The notes under the pieces: generated by a model | What the model was told of the DNA's origin: nothing | The model's database searches: none | What the model saw: the letters and a program-made list of their open reading frames with translations, nothing else | Translations under genes and position numbers: made by a program | Shown: positions 33,400-41,830 of the stretch, piece after piece | Numbering within the stretch: the stretch's first letter is position 1 | How the letters are laid out: each line of letters begins with the position of its first letter | Source of the DNA: Youhaiella tibetensis | Lineage (GTDB): Bacteria > Pseudomonadota > Alphaproteobacteria > Rhizobiales > Devosiaceae | DNA length: 64,000 nucleotides | Assembly (NCBI RefSeq): GCF_008000755.1 | Contig: NZ_CP041690.1 | Location: 3,452,501-3,516,500, forward strand | Direction: 5' to 3'

Positions 33400-34950
33400 A
33401 TGACCAGCGCCCCCGCCGAGCCTGCTCCGCCTCCGCGTTACATGCTCTGGACCCTGGGAGCCGGCCTCGCCTTCGCCCTGGCGGGCCTCGTCGTCACCCC
33501 GCTCGTCGGCCTGCAGGTCAGCGACATCTTCGGGGTCAACGAAGGCGAGATAACCTGGGCGACGCTCTTTGCCGGCGTCTTCCTGACCGGTTGCCTGGTC
33601 TGGTGGCGCCTGATGTCGCGCCCGCAGATGTTCACGGCCTGGCGCGGCGCCGTCGCCGGCACCTATGTCGCGGTCTTCTCCTACCCTGTCGTCATCGCCC
33701 TGTCGGAGATCTTCCAGCGCAACTGGGAGGAAGGCTCGGACCCCGGCACCTTCATCGACCGCATCCAGCACGTCCTGCTGATCTCCGGCCTCACCATCCT
33801 CACCACCGGCTTTGCCGCCATCATCGCGCTCTCGGTCGTGGGCGCCGCACTCGGCTGGGCCGAGGGCCGCCAGTTCCCCGATGCCGTCGAGCGGGCACGT
33901 CACGCCCCGCGCCATCGCCGCGGCTTCTTCCGCACGCTCCTGCGCGTCACCGGCACGGTCGCCGTGGTCCTGCTGATCGTTCTCGCCGGCACCTTTTCAA
34001 TCTCCTCGATCTGGCCGCTCGATACCGCCCCTCTCACCTTCGATCCCGCCAGGAGCCATCCGGCGGCAAGCTACGAGGAGGCGATCGCCGCCTTCGAGCA
34101 GGTCAAGGCGCGCGAAGCCCAGCTCGACCTCCACCCCCGCTGCCACTCGACGCTTCTCACCCACGGCCAGAAGGTCAAGCGCGTCGTCATCTTCTACCAC
34201 GGGCTCACCAACTGCCCGGCCCAGGCCGATGTCCTGGGCGCCCAGCTCTTCGACCTGGGCTACAACGTCCTCATCCCGCGCCTCCCCGGCCACGGCATGG
34301 CCGATCCGCTGACCCTCGCCCTTGCCGACATGACCGCCGAGCAGCTCGTCGAAACCACCATGGAATCGGTCGACATCGCCCAGGGACTGGGCGACGAGGT
34401 GGTCGTAACCGGGCTTTCGGCCGGCGGCGTCATGTCGGCCTGGGCCTCCCAGTATCGGGCCGATGCCGGCAACACCATTTCGGTTGCCCCCTTCTTCAGC
34501 CCGCATGTGATCCCGACCTGGGCCGCCCACTCGGCCGCGAGCCTCCTGCTCGCCCTGCCCAACATCATGGTGTGGTGGAACCCGCTCGAGCCCTTCCCTT
34601 CCCAGACCATGGATTACGCCTATCCGCGCTACGCCACCCACGCCCTCGGCCAGATCATGCGGCTCGGCCAGGCCATCGACGAGAGCGCCCAGAGCACTGC
34701 CCCCAAGGCCCAGGGCCTGGCCATGCTCATCAACGATGCGGACCTGGCCGTCAGCAACGCCTTCGCCAACCGGATCACCGAAGCGTGGCGCGCCAAGGGT
34801 CGCGAGGTCGAGGTCGAGAACCTGCCCGCCGACAGGCGCCTGCCCCACGACATCATCGACCCGCGCCAGGAAGAGCAGGATATCGCCTTCGTCTATCCCA
34901 TCTTCATCGACATGATCAGCGGCACCGAGCCGCCTCCATCGAGCCCCTAG
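33400..34950 (+). CDS. Membrane-anchored alpha/beta hydrolase
   Basis: This 516-residue protein has about five N-terminal hydrophobic segments (residues 12-205, the first LWTLGAGLAFALAGLVV) followed by an alpha/beta hydrolase domain (about 255-510). The hydrolase shows the oxyanion motif FYHGLTNCP, RLPGHGMADP and the nucleophile elbow GLSAGG (about residue 344). The C-terminal DRRLPHDIID supplies a likely catalytic His. The fusion suggests a lipase/esterase held at the inner membrane. The ATG at 33400 follows a promoter gap, and a longer open frame crosses it. Its stop abuts the convergent oligopeptide-ABC stop without any gap. Confidence 0.8.
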   Translation: MTSAPAEPAPPPRYMLWTLGAGLAFALAGLVVTPLVGLQVSDIFGVNEGEITWATLFAGVFLTGCLVWWRLMSRPQMFTAWRGAVAGTYVAVFSYPVVIALSEIFQRNWEEGSDPGTFIDRIQHVLLISGLTILTTGFAAIIALSVVGAALGWAEGRQFPDAVERARHAPRHRRGFFRTLLRVTGTVAVVLLIVLAGTFSISSIWPLDTAPLTFDPARSHPAASYEEAIAAFEQVKAREAQLDLHPRCHSTLLTHGQKVKRVVIFYHGLTNCPAQADVLGAQLFDLGYNVLIPRLPGHGMADPLTLALADMTAEQLVETTMESVDIAQGLGDEVVVTGLSAGGVMSAWASQYRADAGNTISVAPFFSPHVIPTWAAHSAASLLLALPNIMVWWNPLEPFPSQTMDYAYPRYATHALGQIMRLGQAIDESAQSTAPKAQGLAMLINDADLAVSNAFANRITEAWRAKGREVEVENLPADRRLPHDIIDPRQEEQDIAFVYPIFIDMISGTEPPPSSP

Positions 34951-35940
34951 CTAGAGGTTGTGACACCGCACCACGTGCCCGGCCCCCAACTCGGTCGGCT
35001 CCGGCATGGCCTCGCGGCAGATCCCGGTCGCGCGCGGACACCGCGCCACGAACGGGCAGCCTCGGCTCTCCGGCGTCCACATCGGGATATCGGTCGCCCG
35101 CCGGCTGGCTCTCGGCACGATCTTGCGCTCCGGGTTCGGCACCGCTTCGATGAGCAGCTGCGTATAGGGATGGGCCGGCGTCGAGGTGATGACCTCGCTC
35201 GGCCCCTGCTCGACCAGGTGCCCGGCATAGAGCACCGCCGTCTCCTCGGCGAAATAGCGCGCCGTGGCGATGTCGTGGGTGATGTAGAGCGCGGCCAGGT
35301 TACGCTGGGTCTTGAGGTCCTCGAGCAGGTTGAGGATGCCCAGCCGCACCGAGACGTCGAGCATCGATGTCGGCTCGTCCGCCAGCAGCACTGCCGGCTC
35401 GACCGAGAGCGCCCGGGCGATGGCGACGCGCTGCCGCTGCCCGCCCGAAAGTTCGTGCGGACGCCGCACCGCGAAATCGGCGGGCGGCGTCAGGCCGACG
35501 CGGGCCAGCAGCGCCTCGATCTCCTCGCCGATCGCCTTGCCCCGCAGGTCCGGCCGGTGCAGCCGCAACGGGCGTTCGAGGTGATAGCCGATCGTCTGGG
35601 TCGGATTGAGCGAGCCGAACGGATCCTGGAAGATCATCTGCACGTCAGCGCGATAGGCATCGAGCGCACGCCCCTCGAAGCCATCGATGTCGTTGCCCTT
35701 GAAGGTCACCTGCCCTTTGGCCGGCTTGTAGACCCGGGCCAGGATACGCGCGCACGTGCTCTTGCCGGACCCCGATTCCCCCACCAGCGCCAGCGCCCTG
35801 CCGGCCCGCAGGCTGAACGAGACGCCCGAGAGCGCCCGCAGAACATGGCGGTTGACCAGCGCGCCGCCCAGCACGAACTCCATGTCGACATCGCGCATCT
35901 CGACCAGCACCTCACCGTCCGCCTGTGGAGCCATCGTCAT
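34951..35940 (-). CDS. Oligopeptide/oligosaccharide ABC ATPase (DppF type)
   Basis: This 329-residue ATPase has GESGSGKSTCARILA, LSGGQRQRVAIARAL and VLLADEPTSMLD, plus the C-terminal oligo_HPY extension with a Cys-rich segment (GCPFVARCPRATGIC). Together with the DppD-type partner it drives uptake. The ATG at 35940 (MTMAPQAD) is chosen for its ATGA overlap with the upstream gene, and 35955 (MSLAEM) is an alternative. It is the last gene of an operon controlled by the LacI regulator at 40724. Confidence 0.9.
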   Translation of the reverse strand: MTMAPQADGEVLVEMRDVDMEFVLGGALVNRHVLRALSGVSFSLRAGRALALVGESGSGKSTCARILARVYKPAKGQVTFKGNDIDGFEGRALDAYRADVQMIFQDPFGSLNPTQTIGYHLERPLRLHRPDLRGKAIGEEIEALLARVGLTPPADFAVRRPHELSGGQRQRVAIARALSVEPAVLLADEPTSMLDVSVRLGILNLLEDLKTQRNLAALYITHDIATARYFAEETAVLYAGHLVEQGPSEVITSTPAHPYTQLLIEAVPNPERKIVPRASRRATDIPMWTPESRGCPFVARCPRATGICREAMPEPTELGAGHVVRCHNL

Positions 35941-36902
35941 TTCAGCAAGTGACATGCGGCCTCGCTCTCCCGCTCGGGATAGATCTTGAGTTCGGGCGGT
36001 ACCAGCGAACAGACGGGCATTGCCTGCGCGCAACGCGGCGCGAACCGGCAACCCTGCGGCATGGCCCGCGGCGCCGGCGGCGTCCCCGCGATGCCCTCGA
36101 GCCGTTGGCGCGGTCCGGTGAGTGGCGGGAACGAATTCCCCAGCGCCCGGGTATAGGGATGCTGGGGCGAGTTGAGGATCGCGGCGCTGGGCGCCACCTC
36201 CACCAGTTCCCCGGCATACATGATGCCGATGCGGTCGCAGAACTCGATCATCAGGCCCAGGTCATGGGTGATGAACAGCACCGAGAAGCCCAGCCGCGAC
36301 TTGAGCTCGACGATCTGCTCGATGATGTCGCGCTGCACGACCACGTCGAGCGCCGTCGTCGGCTCGTCCATGATGATGAGACGCGGGTTGAGGCAGAGCG
36401 CGATCGCAATGCAGATGCGCTGCCGCATCCCGCCCGAGAACTGGTGCGGATAATCATCGAGCCGTCGCGGCGGAATGCCGACGAGTTCGAACATTTCCAC
36501 CGCCCGCGCCCGCACCTCTTCGGCACTGGCCTTGGGGTTGTGCGTCCAGATCGTATCGCAGATCTGCTCGGAGACCGGGATCACCGGGTTGAGCGCGTTC
36601 ATGGCGCTCTGGAAGACGAAGCTGACTTCGCGCCAGCGATACTTGCGCAGACGCTCCTTTTCGAACCCGAGCACCTCCTCGCCCTTGAAGCGGATCGAGC
36701 CGCCCGTCACCAGCCCCGGCAGGCGCGTCAGCCGCGCCAGCGCGAAGGCCACCGTGCTCTTGCCGCACCCGCTCTCGCCCGCCAGCCCGAAGGCCTCGCC
36801 CTCGCGGATCTCGAAGTCTATGCCGTTGACGGCCCGGGCAACGGAATCCTCCCCGACATAGTCGACCGTGAGGTTGCGCACTTCCATCAGGTTAGAAGAC
36901 AT
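35937..36902 (-). CDS. Oligopeptide/oligosaccharide ABC ATPase (DppD type)
   Basis: This 321-residue ATPase has GESGCGKSTVAFALA, FSGGMRQRICIAIAL and IIMDEPTTALD, with the C-terminal oligo_HPY region (GCRFAPRCAQAMPVC). It forms the heterodimeric motor with the DppF-type protein. Its start lies inside the 3' end of the permease gene (11-bp overlap), so translation is coupled. Confidence 0.9.
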   Translation of the reverse strand: MSSNLMEVRNLTVDYVGEDSVARAVNGIDFEIREGEAFGLAGESGCGKSTVAFALARLTRLPGLVTGGSIRFKGEEVLGFEKERLRKYRWREVSFVFQSAMNALNPVIPVSEQICDTIWTHNPKASAEEVRARAVEMFELVGIPPRRLDDYPHQFSGGMRQRICIAIALCLNPRLIIMDEPTTALDVVVQRDIIEQIVELKSRLGFSVLFITHDLGLMIEFCDRIGIMYAGELVEVAPSAAILNSPQHPYTRALGNSFPPLTGPRQRLEGIAGTPPAPRAMPQGCRFAPRCAQAMPVCSLVPPELKIYPERESEAACHLLK

Positions 36903-37932
36903 CCACGGACCTCCCCCGGCGCTTGAGGAACCTGCGGATGCGCCCGCCCAGGCGCGCTGCGCGCAGCTGCGGACTGGTAATCTCGTCGACCGCGAAGTTG
37001 ACCAGCACCAGCGCAGCGCCCGTAATCATGATGGCGAAGGCCGGCGGCCACACCTCCCACCAGGCGCCCGTCTGCAGCGCCTGGGCGCGCTGGGCCCAAT
37101 AGAGCATCGTCCCCCAGGTGACCGAACTGGGCGAGCCCAGCCCGATGAACTCGAGCCCGGCTTCGGCAAGGATCGCATAGATGGTCGCCAGCACGAACCC
37201 GCCCACCACGAACGAGGACATGTTGGGCAGGATCTCGCGCAGCACGATGCGCCACTTGCGTTCGCCCATCAGTTCGGCCGCCAGCACGAACTCCCGGTTC
37301 TTGATGGCCAGGGTCTGGGTGCGGATGGTGCGCGCACTCCAGCCCCAGCCCGTAAAGGCAAGCACAAGCCCGATCACGGTCGGGCTCGCCTCCTCTACGA
37401 ACGAGGCGAAGACGATGATGAGCGGCAGGGCTGGAAGCACGAGGGACACGTTGACGAAGAAGGTGAGAATCTCGTCCGTCCGCCCGCTGAAATAGCCGGC
37501 CGAAATGCCGATTGCGACGCCGATCAGCGTGGCGCTGAGCCCGGCCACGAACCCCACCGTCAGGCTCGTCCGTCCCCCTTCGAGCAGCTGGCTGAAGATG
37601 TCCTTGCCCTGTCGCGAGGTGCCAAGGAAGTGCTCAACGCCCGGCTGCACATGCGGCTTGCCGGCACGGCGATAGGGATCGTAGGGCGAAAGCACCGGCG
37701 CCAGAGCCGCCGCCAGCACGAAGACGGCGAGGATGAGGAGCCCGGCCACCCCCTTCTTGTTGGTGAAGAACGTCTGCCAGGCCGTCGGCAGGCGTCCCAG
37801 CAGACGCGATCGGGGCCTCACCCCGAGTTCGGCCATCAGCTCGTCCGGCGAAGGCGCCGGCGCGGCGCCGGGCCGCGGAACGCGTTGGCCGGTTGCGGAA
37901 GTGGCTGGGGAGTCGTGCGTGATCTCGGTCAT
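36892..37932 (-). CDS. Oligopeptide/oligosaccharide ABC permease (DppC type)
   Basis: This 346-residue inner-membrane protein has an N-terminal cytoplasmic extension of about 45 residues rich in Pro/Ala, then six spans. GTSRQGKDIFSQLLEGGRTSL (about residue 107) and the EAA-like loop LAAELMGERKWRIVLREILP (about 225) are typical of the DppC group. AGGGAGCGCCC precedes the ATG. It lies 9 bp downstream of the DppB-type gene. Confidence 0.9.
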   Translation of the reverse strand: MTEITHDSPATSATGQRVPRPGAAPAPSPDELMAELGVRPRSRLLGRLPTAWQTFFTNKKGVAGLLILAVFVLAAALAPVLSPYDPYRRAGKPHVQPGVEHFLGTSRQGKDIFSQLLEGGRTSLTVGFVAGLSATLIGVAIGISAGYFSGRTDEILTFFVNVSLVLPALPLIIVFASFVEEASPTVIGLVLAFTGWGWSARTIRTQTLAIKNREFVLAAELMGERKWRIVLREILPNMSSFVVGGFVLATIYAILAEAGLEFIGLGSPSSVTWGTMLYWAQRAQALQTGAWWEVWPPAFAIMITGAALVLVNFAVDEITSPQLRAARLGGRIRRFLKRRGRSVDVF

Positions 37933-37941
37933 GGGCGCTCC

Positions 37942-38925
37942 CTAGTGCCGGCTCCCGGCCCTCAGGCGCGGGTCGAAGATGACGTTGAGGATGTCGGAGG
38001 CCAGGTTGGCGATCAGGACGCTGGCCGTAAGCAGGATGAGTTGCGCCTGGATGAAGCTGTAGTCGCGCGTCTGGATGGCATTGAGCGTGAACTTGCCCAG
38101 CCCCGGATAGTTGAAGACGATCTCGGCGATGAAGGCGCCGCCAAAGATGTAGCCGATCGAGAGCGCCAGAGAGGTGATCTGCGGCAGGATGGCGTTGCGG
38201 GCCGCATAGCGATAGCGGATGCGCCGGTCCGAAAGCCCCTTGGCCTTGGCCAGCACCACGAAGTCCTCGTTGACCAGGTTGATCATGGTGTTGCGCATGC
38301 CCAGGTGCCAGGCCCCGAAGCTGACCAGCACGATGGAAGTCACCGGCAGCACCGCATGCCAGGCGATGCTGGTGGCCGATGGCAGGTCCCAGCCCGGCGT
38401 CAGGCCGATGTCATGGGCGCGCCCCAGCGGGAAGATCGTCCATTCCATGGTGAACCCGTACCAGAGCAGCAGCGCTACCACGGCGGGGGTGAAGGCGTTC
38501 ATCATCACGTTGATCGGGGTGAAGAAGCTGTCGAAGAACCCGCCACGGTTCCAGGCGGCATAAATCCCCATGCTGATCCCGATCACGAAGGAAAGGGTTG
38601 TGGCCACCCCGACCAGGAACAGCGTCCAGCCCGCCGCATAGAAGAGCAGGCTCGCGGTCGGCTCGGGGAAATTGACCGTCGAGACGCCGAAATCGAAATG
38701 CGCCAGCTTCCAGAGGTAGCCCAGGTACTGGTCGAGCAGCGACCCTTCCAGCCCGTAGGCCTTCTTGAGCGCCTCCATCTGGTCGGGTCGCAGCTTCCCG
38801 CGCAGGGCCAGGAAAATTCGCGTCGTCGGGTCGCCCGGCATCAGCCGGGGAATGAAGAAGTTGAGGGTGATGGCCACGAAGAACGCCGCCAGATAGAACC
38901 CCAACCGCCGTAACAGAAAGCGCAT
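37942..38925 (-). CDS. Oligopeptide/oligosaccharide ABC permease (DppB type)
   Basis: This 327-residue permease begins FLLRRLGFYLAAFFVAITLNFF and contains PGDPTTRIFLALRG (about residue 30) and the coupling loop LAKAKGLSDRRIRYRYAARN (about 225). It has six spans and pairs with the DppC-type protein. GGAGACGGCG precedes the ATG. A stem-loop separates it from the binding-protein gene upstream. Confidence 0.9.
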   Translation of the reverse strand: MRFLLRRLGFYLAAFFVAITLNFFIPRLMPGDPTTRIFLALRGKLRPDQMEALKKAYGLEGSLLDQYLGYLWKLAHFDFGVSTVNFPEPTASLLFYAAGWTLFLVGVATTLSFVIGISMGIYAAWNRGGFFDSFFTPINVMMNAFTPAVVALLLWYGFTMEWTIFPLGRAHDIGLTPGWDLPSATSIAWHAVLPVTSIVLVSFGAWHLGMRNTMINLVNEDFVVLAKAKGLSDRRIRYRYAARNAILPQITSLALSIGYIFGGAFIAEIVFNYPGLGKFTLNAIQTRDYSFIQAQLILLTASVLIANLASDILNVIFDPRLRAGSRH

Positions 38926-38941
38926 CGCCGTCTCCAGGGAT

Positions 38942-38966
38942 GGGGCGGACGCGAACGCCCGCCCCG
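38942..38966 (-). other. Stem-loop between binding-protein and permease genes
   Basis: GGGGCGG pairs with CCGCCCC around ACGCGAACG. It lies just after the binding-protein stop, without a T-run. Such stems in ABC operons commonly protect the upstream message and give more binding protein than permease. Confidence 0.55.
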
Positions 38967-38972
38967 GGGAGG

Positions 38973-40643
38973 TTACTTCTGGACCGGTTCCAGGCTGAGC
39001 AGCACCTTGACCCGCTCATGGATGCCCGCCGGGTTGTTCGGCCGCGCCCAGGCATTGTCCTTGTCCGGCCAGCCGGTGAAGTTGCGCGTAGAATACTCGT
39101 ACCAGGCCGGGTTCGAGAACAGCGTGATCACCGGCAGGTTCTCGGCCACCTGCTTCATCACATCGGTGATCTTGGCCTTCTGCACGGCTTCGTCCGCGGT
39201 GGCGCTCACGTCGGCCAGGTCCGCCTCGATGCCCGGAATGCGCATCTGGTGCATCGCCTGCTCGTTGAGCTGGCCCGGCACCATCGAGCGCGGATTGAAC
39301 ATCGAGTAATAGGTGAACCAGGGCGTCGAGGAGAGGTTGGTCCACATGATGTAGACGTCGAAATTGCCCGTCGGGATATTGTCGAACCAGGCGCCTTCCT
39401 CGGGCGTCTCCATCTGCGCGTTGATGCCCACGTCCTGCAGATTTTCCGAGATCGTCTGGAGCGTATTCACCCAGTCGTCCCAGCCGGCGGGAACGGCCAT
39501 CTTGAAGTCGATCGGCGTCCCGTCTGGATTGTCGCGCCAGCCATCGCCGTCCTTGTCGAGGAACCCGGCATCGTCGAGGATCTTCTTGGCCCCGTCCGGG
39601 TTGTATTCCATCAGGTACTTGTAGGGCTCGAGCACCTTCTCATCGATCCAGTTGGCATAGAACATGCCCTCCCCGATGGGATATTGCGCCGGGGTCGTTA
39701 GCCCGAAGGTCGCGATCTCGACCAGCGTATCGCGGTCGATGGCCATGCTCATGGCCTTGCGGAAATCGAGATTGTTGAACGGCGCCTTGGTGGTGTTGAG
39801 CTGCAGGTTCGTGCCGGCATCGGGCGGCAGCCAATAGTGGTTGTCCGGACTCTTGGAGGTGTAGGTGATGTCGGGATCGGTGATGCCGTCCGTCGCCCAG
39901 TCGAGGTCGCCATTGGTGATCGCGGCGATCACCTGCAGGTTGTCCGAGAGCTGCGGATACTCGATGCAGTCGATCTTGACCTTGTCGGCGTCGCGATAGA
40001 GCGGATTGCGGCAGAGCTTGAACGAATTGCGCGAAAAATCGCGCACTTCGGTGAAGGGCCCGGTCGCCACCACCTTGGGGTTGGCATAGTTCATCGGATC
40101 GGCGACATCCTTCCAGATGTGCTCGGGCAGCGGGAAGACCGGGCCGATGTTGAGATGCGCCAGCGAATCCGGCCGCTGCAATTCGAACCGGACGGTGTTG
40201 TCGTCCACCTTCACCACATCGGTGATGATCCCGGAATTCTTGTCGGCATCGTAGATATCGAAGCCGACCGGAAAGTCGCGGTGCGCCTTGGCGTAGTTGT
40301 AGGTGAAGACCACGTCATCGGCCGAGAACGGCTCGCCGTCCGACCACTTCTCGCCTTCGCGCAGATGGTAGGTCACGCTCTTGAGGTCCGGGGCCACCTC
40401 GAACGAGGTTGCCAGGCCCGGAAAGTCGTTCTCCGGGTGCCAGACATTGTAGATCCAGAGCGGTTCATAGGCGAAGTCCTGGACATAGGCATGCGGACCG
40501 GCCAGGTTGTAAGGATTGTAGTTCTCGATCATCGCGTCCGTGTGGACGGGCGCCAGGCGTATGATCACCTCGGCCTGCGCACTCGAAACCATGACGCAAC
40601 CCGACATCAGGCTCGCCACCAGCAACAGCTTTGTCGCTCTCAT
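38973..40643 (-). CDS. Family 5 ABC substrate-binding protein
   Basis: This 556-residue protein has a signal peptide cleaved near AQA-EVI (a Cys at residue 16 makes a weak lipobox possible). The family 5 pattern includes WSDGEPFSADDVVFTYNYAK (about residue 100) and FRKAMSMAIDRDTLVEIA (about 295). Family 5 proteins bind peptides, but in Rhizobiales many bind oligosaccharides. Control by a LacI regulator through the site at 40659 favours a sugar ligand here. It is the first gene of the transporter operon. Confidence 0.9.
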   Translation of the reverse strand: MRATKLLLVASLMSGCVMVSSAQAEVIIRLAPVHTDAMIENYNPYNLAGPHAYVQDFAYEPLWIYNVWHPENDFPGLATSFEVAPDLKSVTYHLREGEKWSDGEPFSADDVVFTYNYAKAHRDFPVGFDIYDADKNSGIITDVVKVDDNTVRFELQRPDSLAHLNIGPVFPLPEHIWKDVADPMNYANPKVVATGPFTEVRDFSRNSFKLCRNPLYRDADKVKIDCIEYPQLSDNLQVIAAITNGDLDWATDGITDPDITYTSKSPDNHYWLPPDAGTNLQLNTTKAPFNNLDFRKAMSMAIDRDTLVEIATFGLTTPAQYPIGEGMFYANWIDEKVLEPYKYLMEYNPDGAKKILDDAGFLDKDGDGWRDNPDGTPIDFKMAVPAGWDDWVNTLQTISENLQDVGINAQMETPEEGAWFDNIPTGNFDVYIMWTNLSSTPWFTYYSMFNPRSMVPGQLNEQAMHQMRIPGIEADLADVSATADEAVQKAKITDVMKQVAENLPVITLFSNPAWYEYSTRNFTGWPDKDNAWARPNNPAGIHERVKVLLSLEPVQK

Positions 40644-40658
40644 CTTTCACTCCCAGTG

Positions 40659-40672
40659 TGAGATCGATCCCA
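40659..40672 (-). promoter_or_regulatory. LacI-type operator before the binding-protein gene
   Basis: TGAGATCGATCCCA is a near palindrome with the central CG typical of LacI-family operators, placed 16 bp upstream of the start codon. Its reverse complement TGGGATCGATCTCA occurs exactly upstream of the LacI gene at 41774-41787. Confidence 0.75.
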
Positions 40673-40723
40673 TCAAATGCATGCAATCGCGCGGTCACGA
40701 TTCCCTTCCTTCCCGCGCCGAAA

Positions 40724-41758
40724 CTACCCCGCGAACTCCTTTCTGCCCGGCGGCGAAACAAGCGCCCCGACGCTGTCGCGCCGGATGAGCGGCGCCTCGA
40801 TGGTGATTTCCGCCTGCTCGGGCACCTGCCCGGCAAGGATCTTGATCAACAGTTGCGCTGCCACCCGACCGGCCTCGTCCACGGGCTGGCGCACAGTCGT
40901 CAGGCTTGGCGTGAGATGGCGGGCATGGAAATTGTCATCGAACCCCATGAGCGAAATGTCCTCGGGGACACGCTTGCCGGCGCTCTTGAGCGCCAGCAGC
41001 GCCCCCGCTGCCACGTCGTCGTCGCCCGCGAAGATGGCGGTCACCGGAAAGCCGGAGGCCAGGAGGCGTTCCGTGCCCGCTACCCCGAACCGCTCCTCGA
41101 AATCGCCATGCTCGACATAGATGTCGTCGATCGTCAGGCCCTTCTCTTGCAGGGCCGCCCTGATCCCGCGCAGGCGGTCGCGCGTATCGCGATACATCAG
41201 GCCACCGGAGAGATAGGCAATGTGCCGGTGCCCCTGGGCCAGAAGCAGCCGCATCGCCTCGAGCGCCCCGGTGAAATTATCGATCCGTACCGCGGCCCGC
41301 GCCACCGGATATTCGTCCCCGCCAATAGTGACGACCGGGGTGCGCGATGTGCGAATGATGTCGGCCACATCCTCGCGGATCGGGTTTTCGAGATAGAGCA
41401 GTAGCCCGTCGCAGGACCGGTCGATCAATTCGATGATCGCCCGCGATTCCTCGGCTTGGTCTGCGTATCCGGAAGCGATGAGCACGCTCTTGCCTGCTGC
41501 CCGCGCCGCCTTTTGCATGCCGCCGACCATCTGGGCGTAAAAGGGGCTCGCCACGTCCACCACGACGCCCCCGATCATGTTCGACCGGTTCGAGCGCAGG
41601 CCGCGCGCCATGGTATTGGGCCGATACCCCAGTTCGGCGATCGCGGCTTCGATCAGCTTGCGCTTGGCCTCCGAGACATAGCCATTGTCCGCGATGACCC
41701 GTGAAACGGTCGACCGCGATACGCCGGCACGCCTGGAGACATCGTTGATCGTAACCAT
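40724..41758 (-). CDS. LacI-family transcriptional regulator
   Basis: This 344-residue repressor has an N-terminal helix-turn-helix (VSRRAGVSRSTVSRVI), the hinge segment YRPNTMARGLRSNRSNMIG (about residue 47) and a periplasmic-binding-protein-like effector domain with LMGFDDNFHARHLTPSLTTV near the C-terminus. It should bind a sugar or sugar derivative. It lies 80 bp upstream of the transporter operon, in the same direction. Matching operators before both genes indicate autoregulation and control of the transporter. Confidence 0.92.
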   Translation of the reverse strand: MVTINDVSRRAGVSRSTVSRVIADNGYVSEAKRKLIEAAIAELGYRPNTMARGLRSNRSNMIGGVVVDVASPFYAQMVGGMQKAARAAGKSVLIASGYADQAEESRAIIELIDRSCDGLLLYLENPIREDVADIIRTSRTPVVTIGGDEYPVARAAVRIDNFTGALEAMRLLLAQGHRHIAYLSGGLMYRDTRDRLRGIRAALQEKGLTIDDIYVEHGDFEERFGVAGTERLLASGFPVTAIFAGDDDVAAGALLALKSAGKRVPEDISLMGFDDNFHARHLTPSLTTVRQPVDEAGRVAAQLLIKILAGQVPEQAEITIEAPLIRRDSVGALVSPPGRKEFAG

Positions 41759-41773
41759 CCGCCCGCTTCCCTG

Positions 41774-41787
41774 TGGGATCGATCTCA
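41774..41787 (-). promoter_or_regulatory. LacI-type operator before the LacI gene
   Basis: TGGGATCGATCTCA lies 16 bp upstream of the lacI-type start codon and is the exact reverse complement of the site at 40659-40672. Confidence 0.75.
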
Positions 41788-41830
41788 GGCATGAGAATGC
41801 AGATGTGCGCCCCTGTCAACAGGCTTCCGT

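Noticed and set aside
36868-38913. 681-codon open frame on the plus strand opposite two permease genes
   Set aside because: The translation is rich in Arg, His, Glu and Gln without hydrophobic core pattern, while the minus strand encodes well-conserved permeases.
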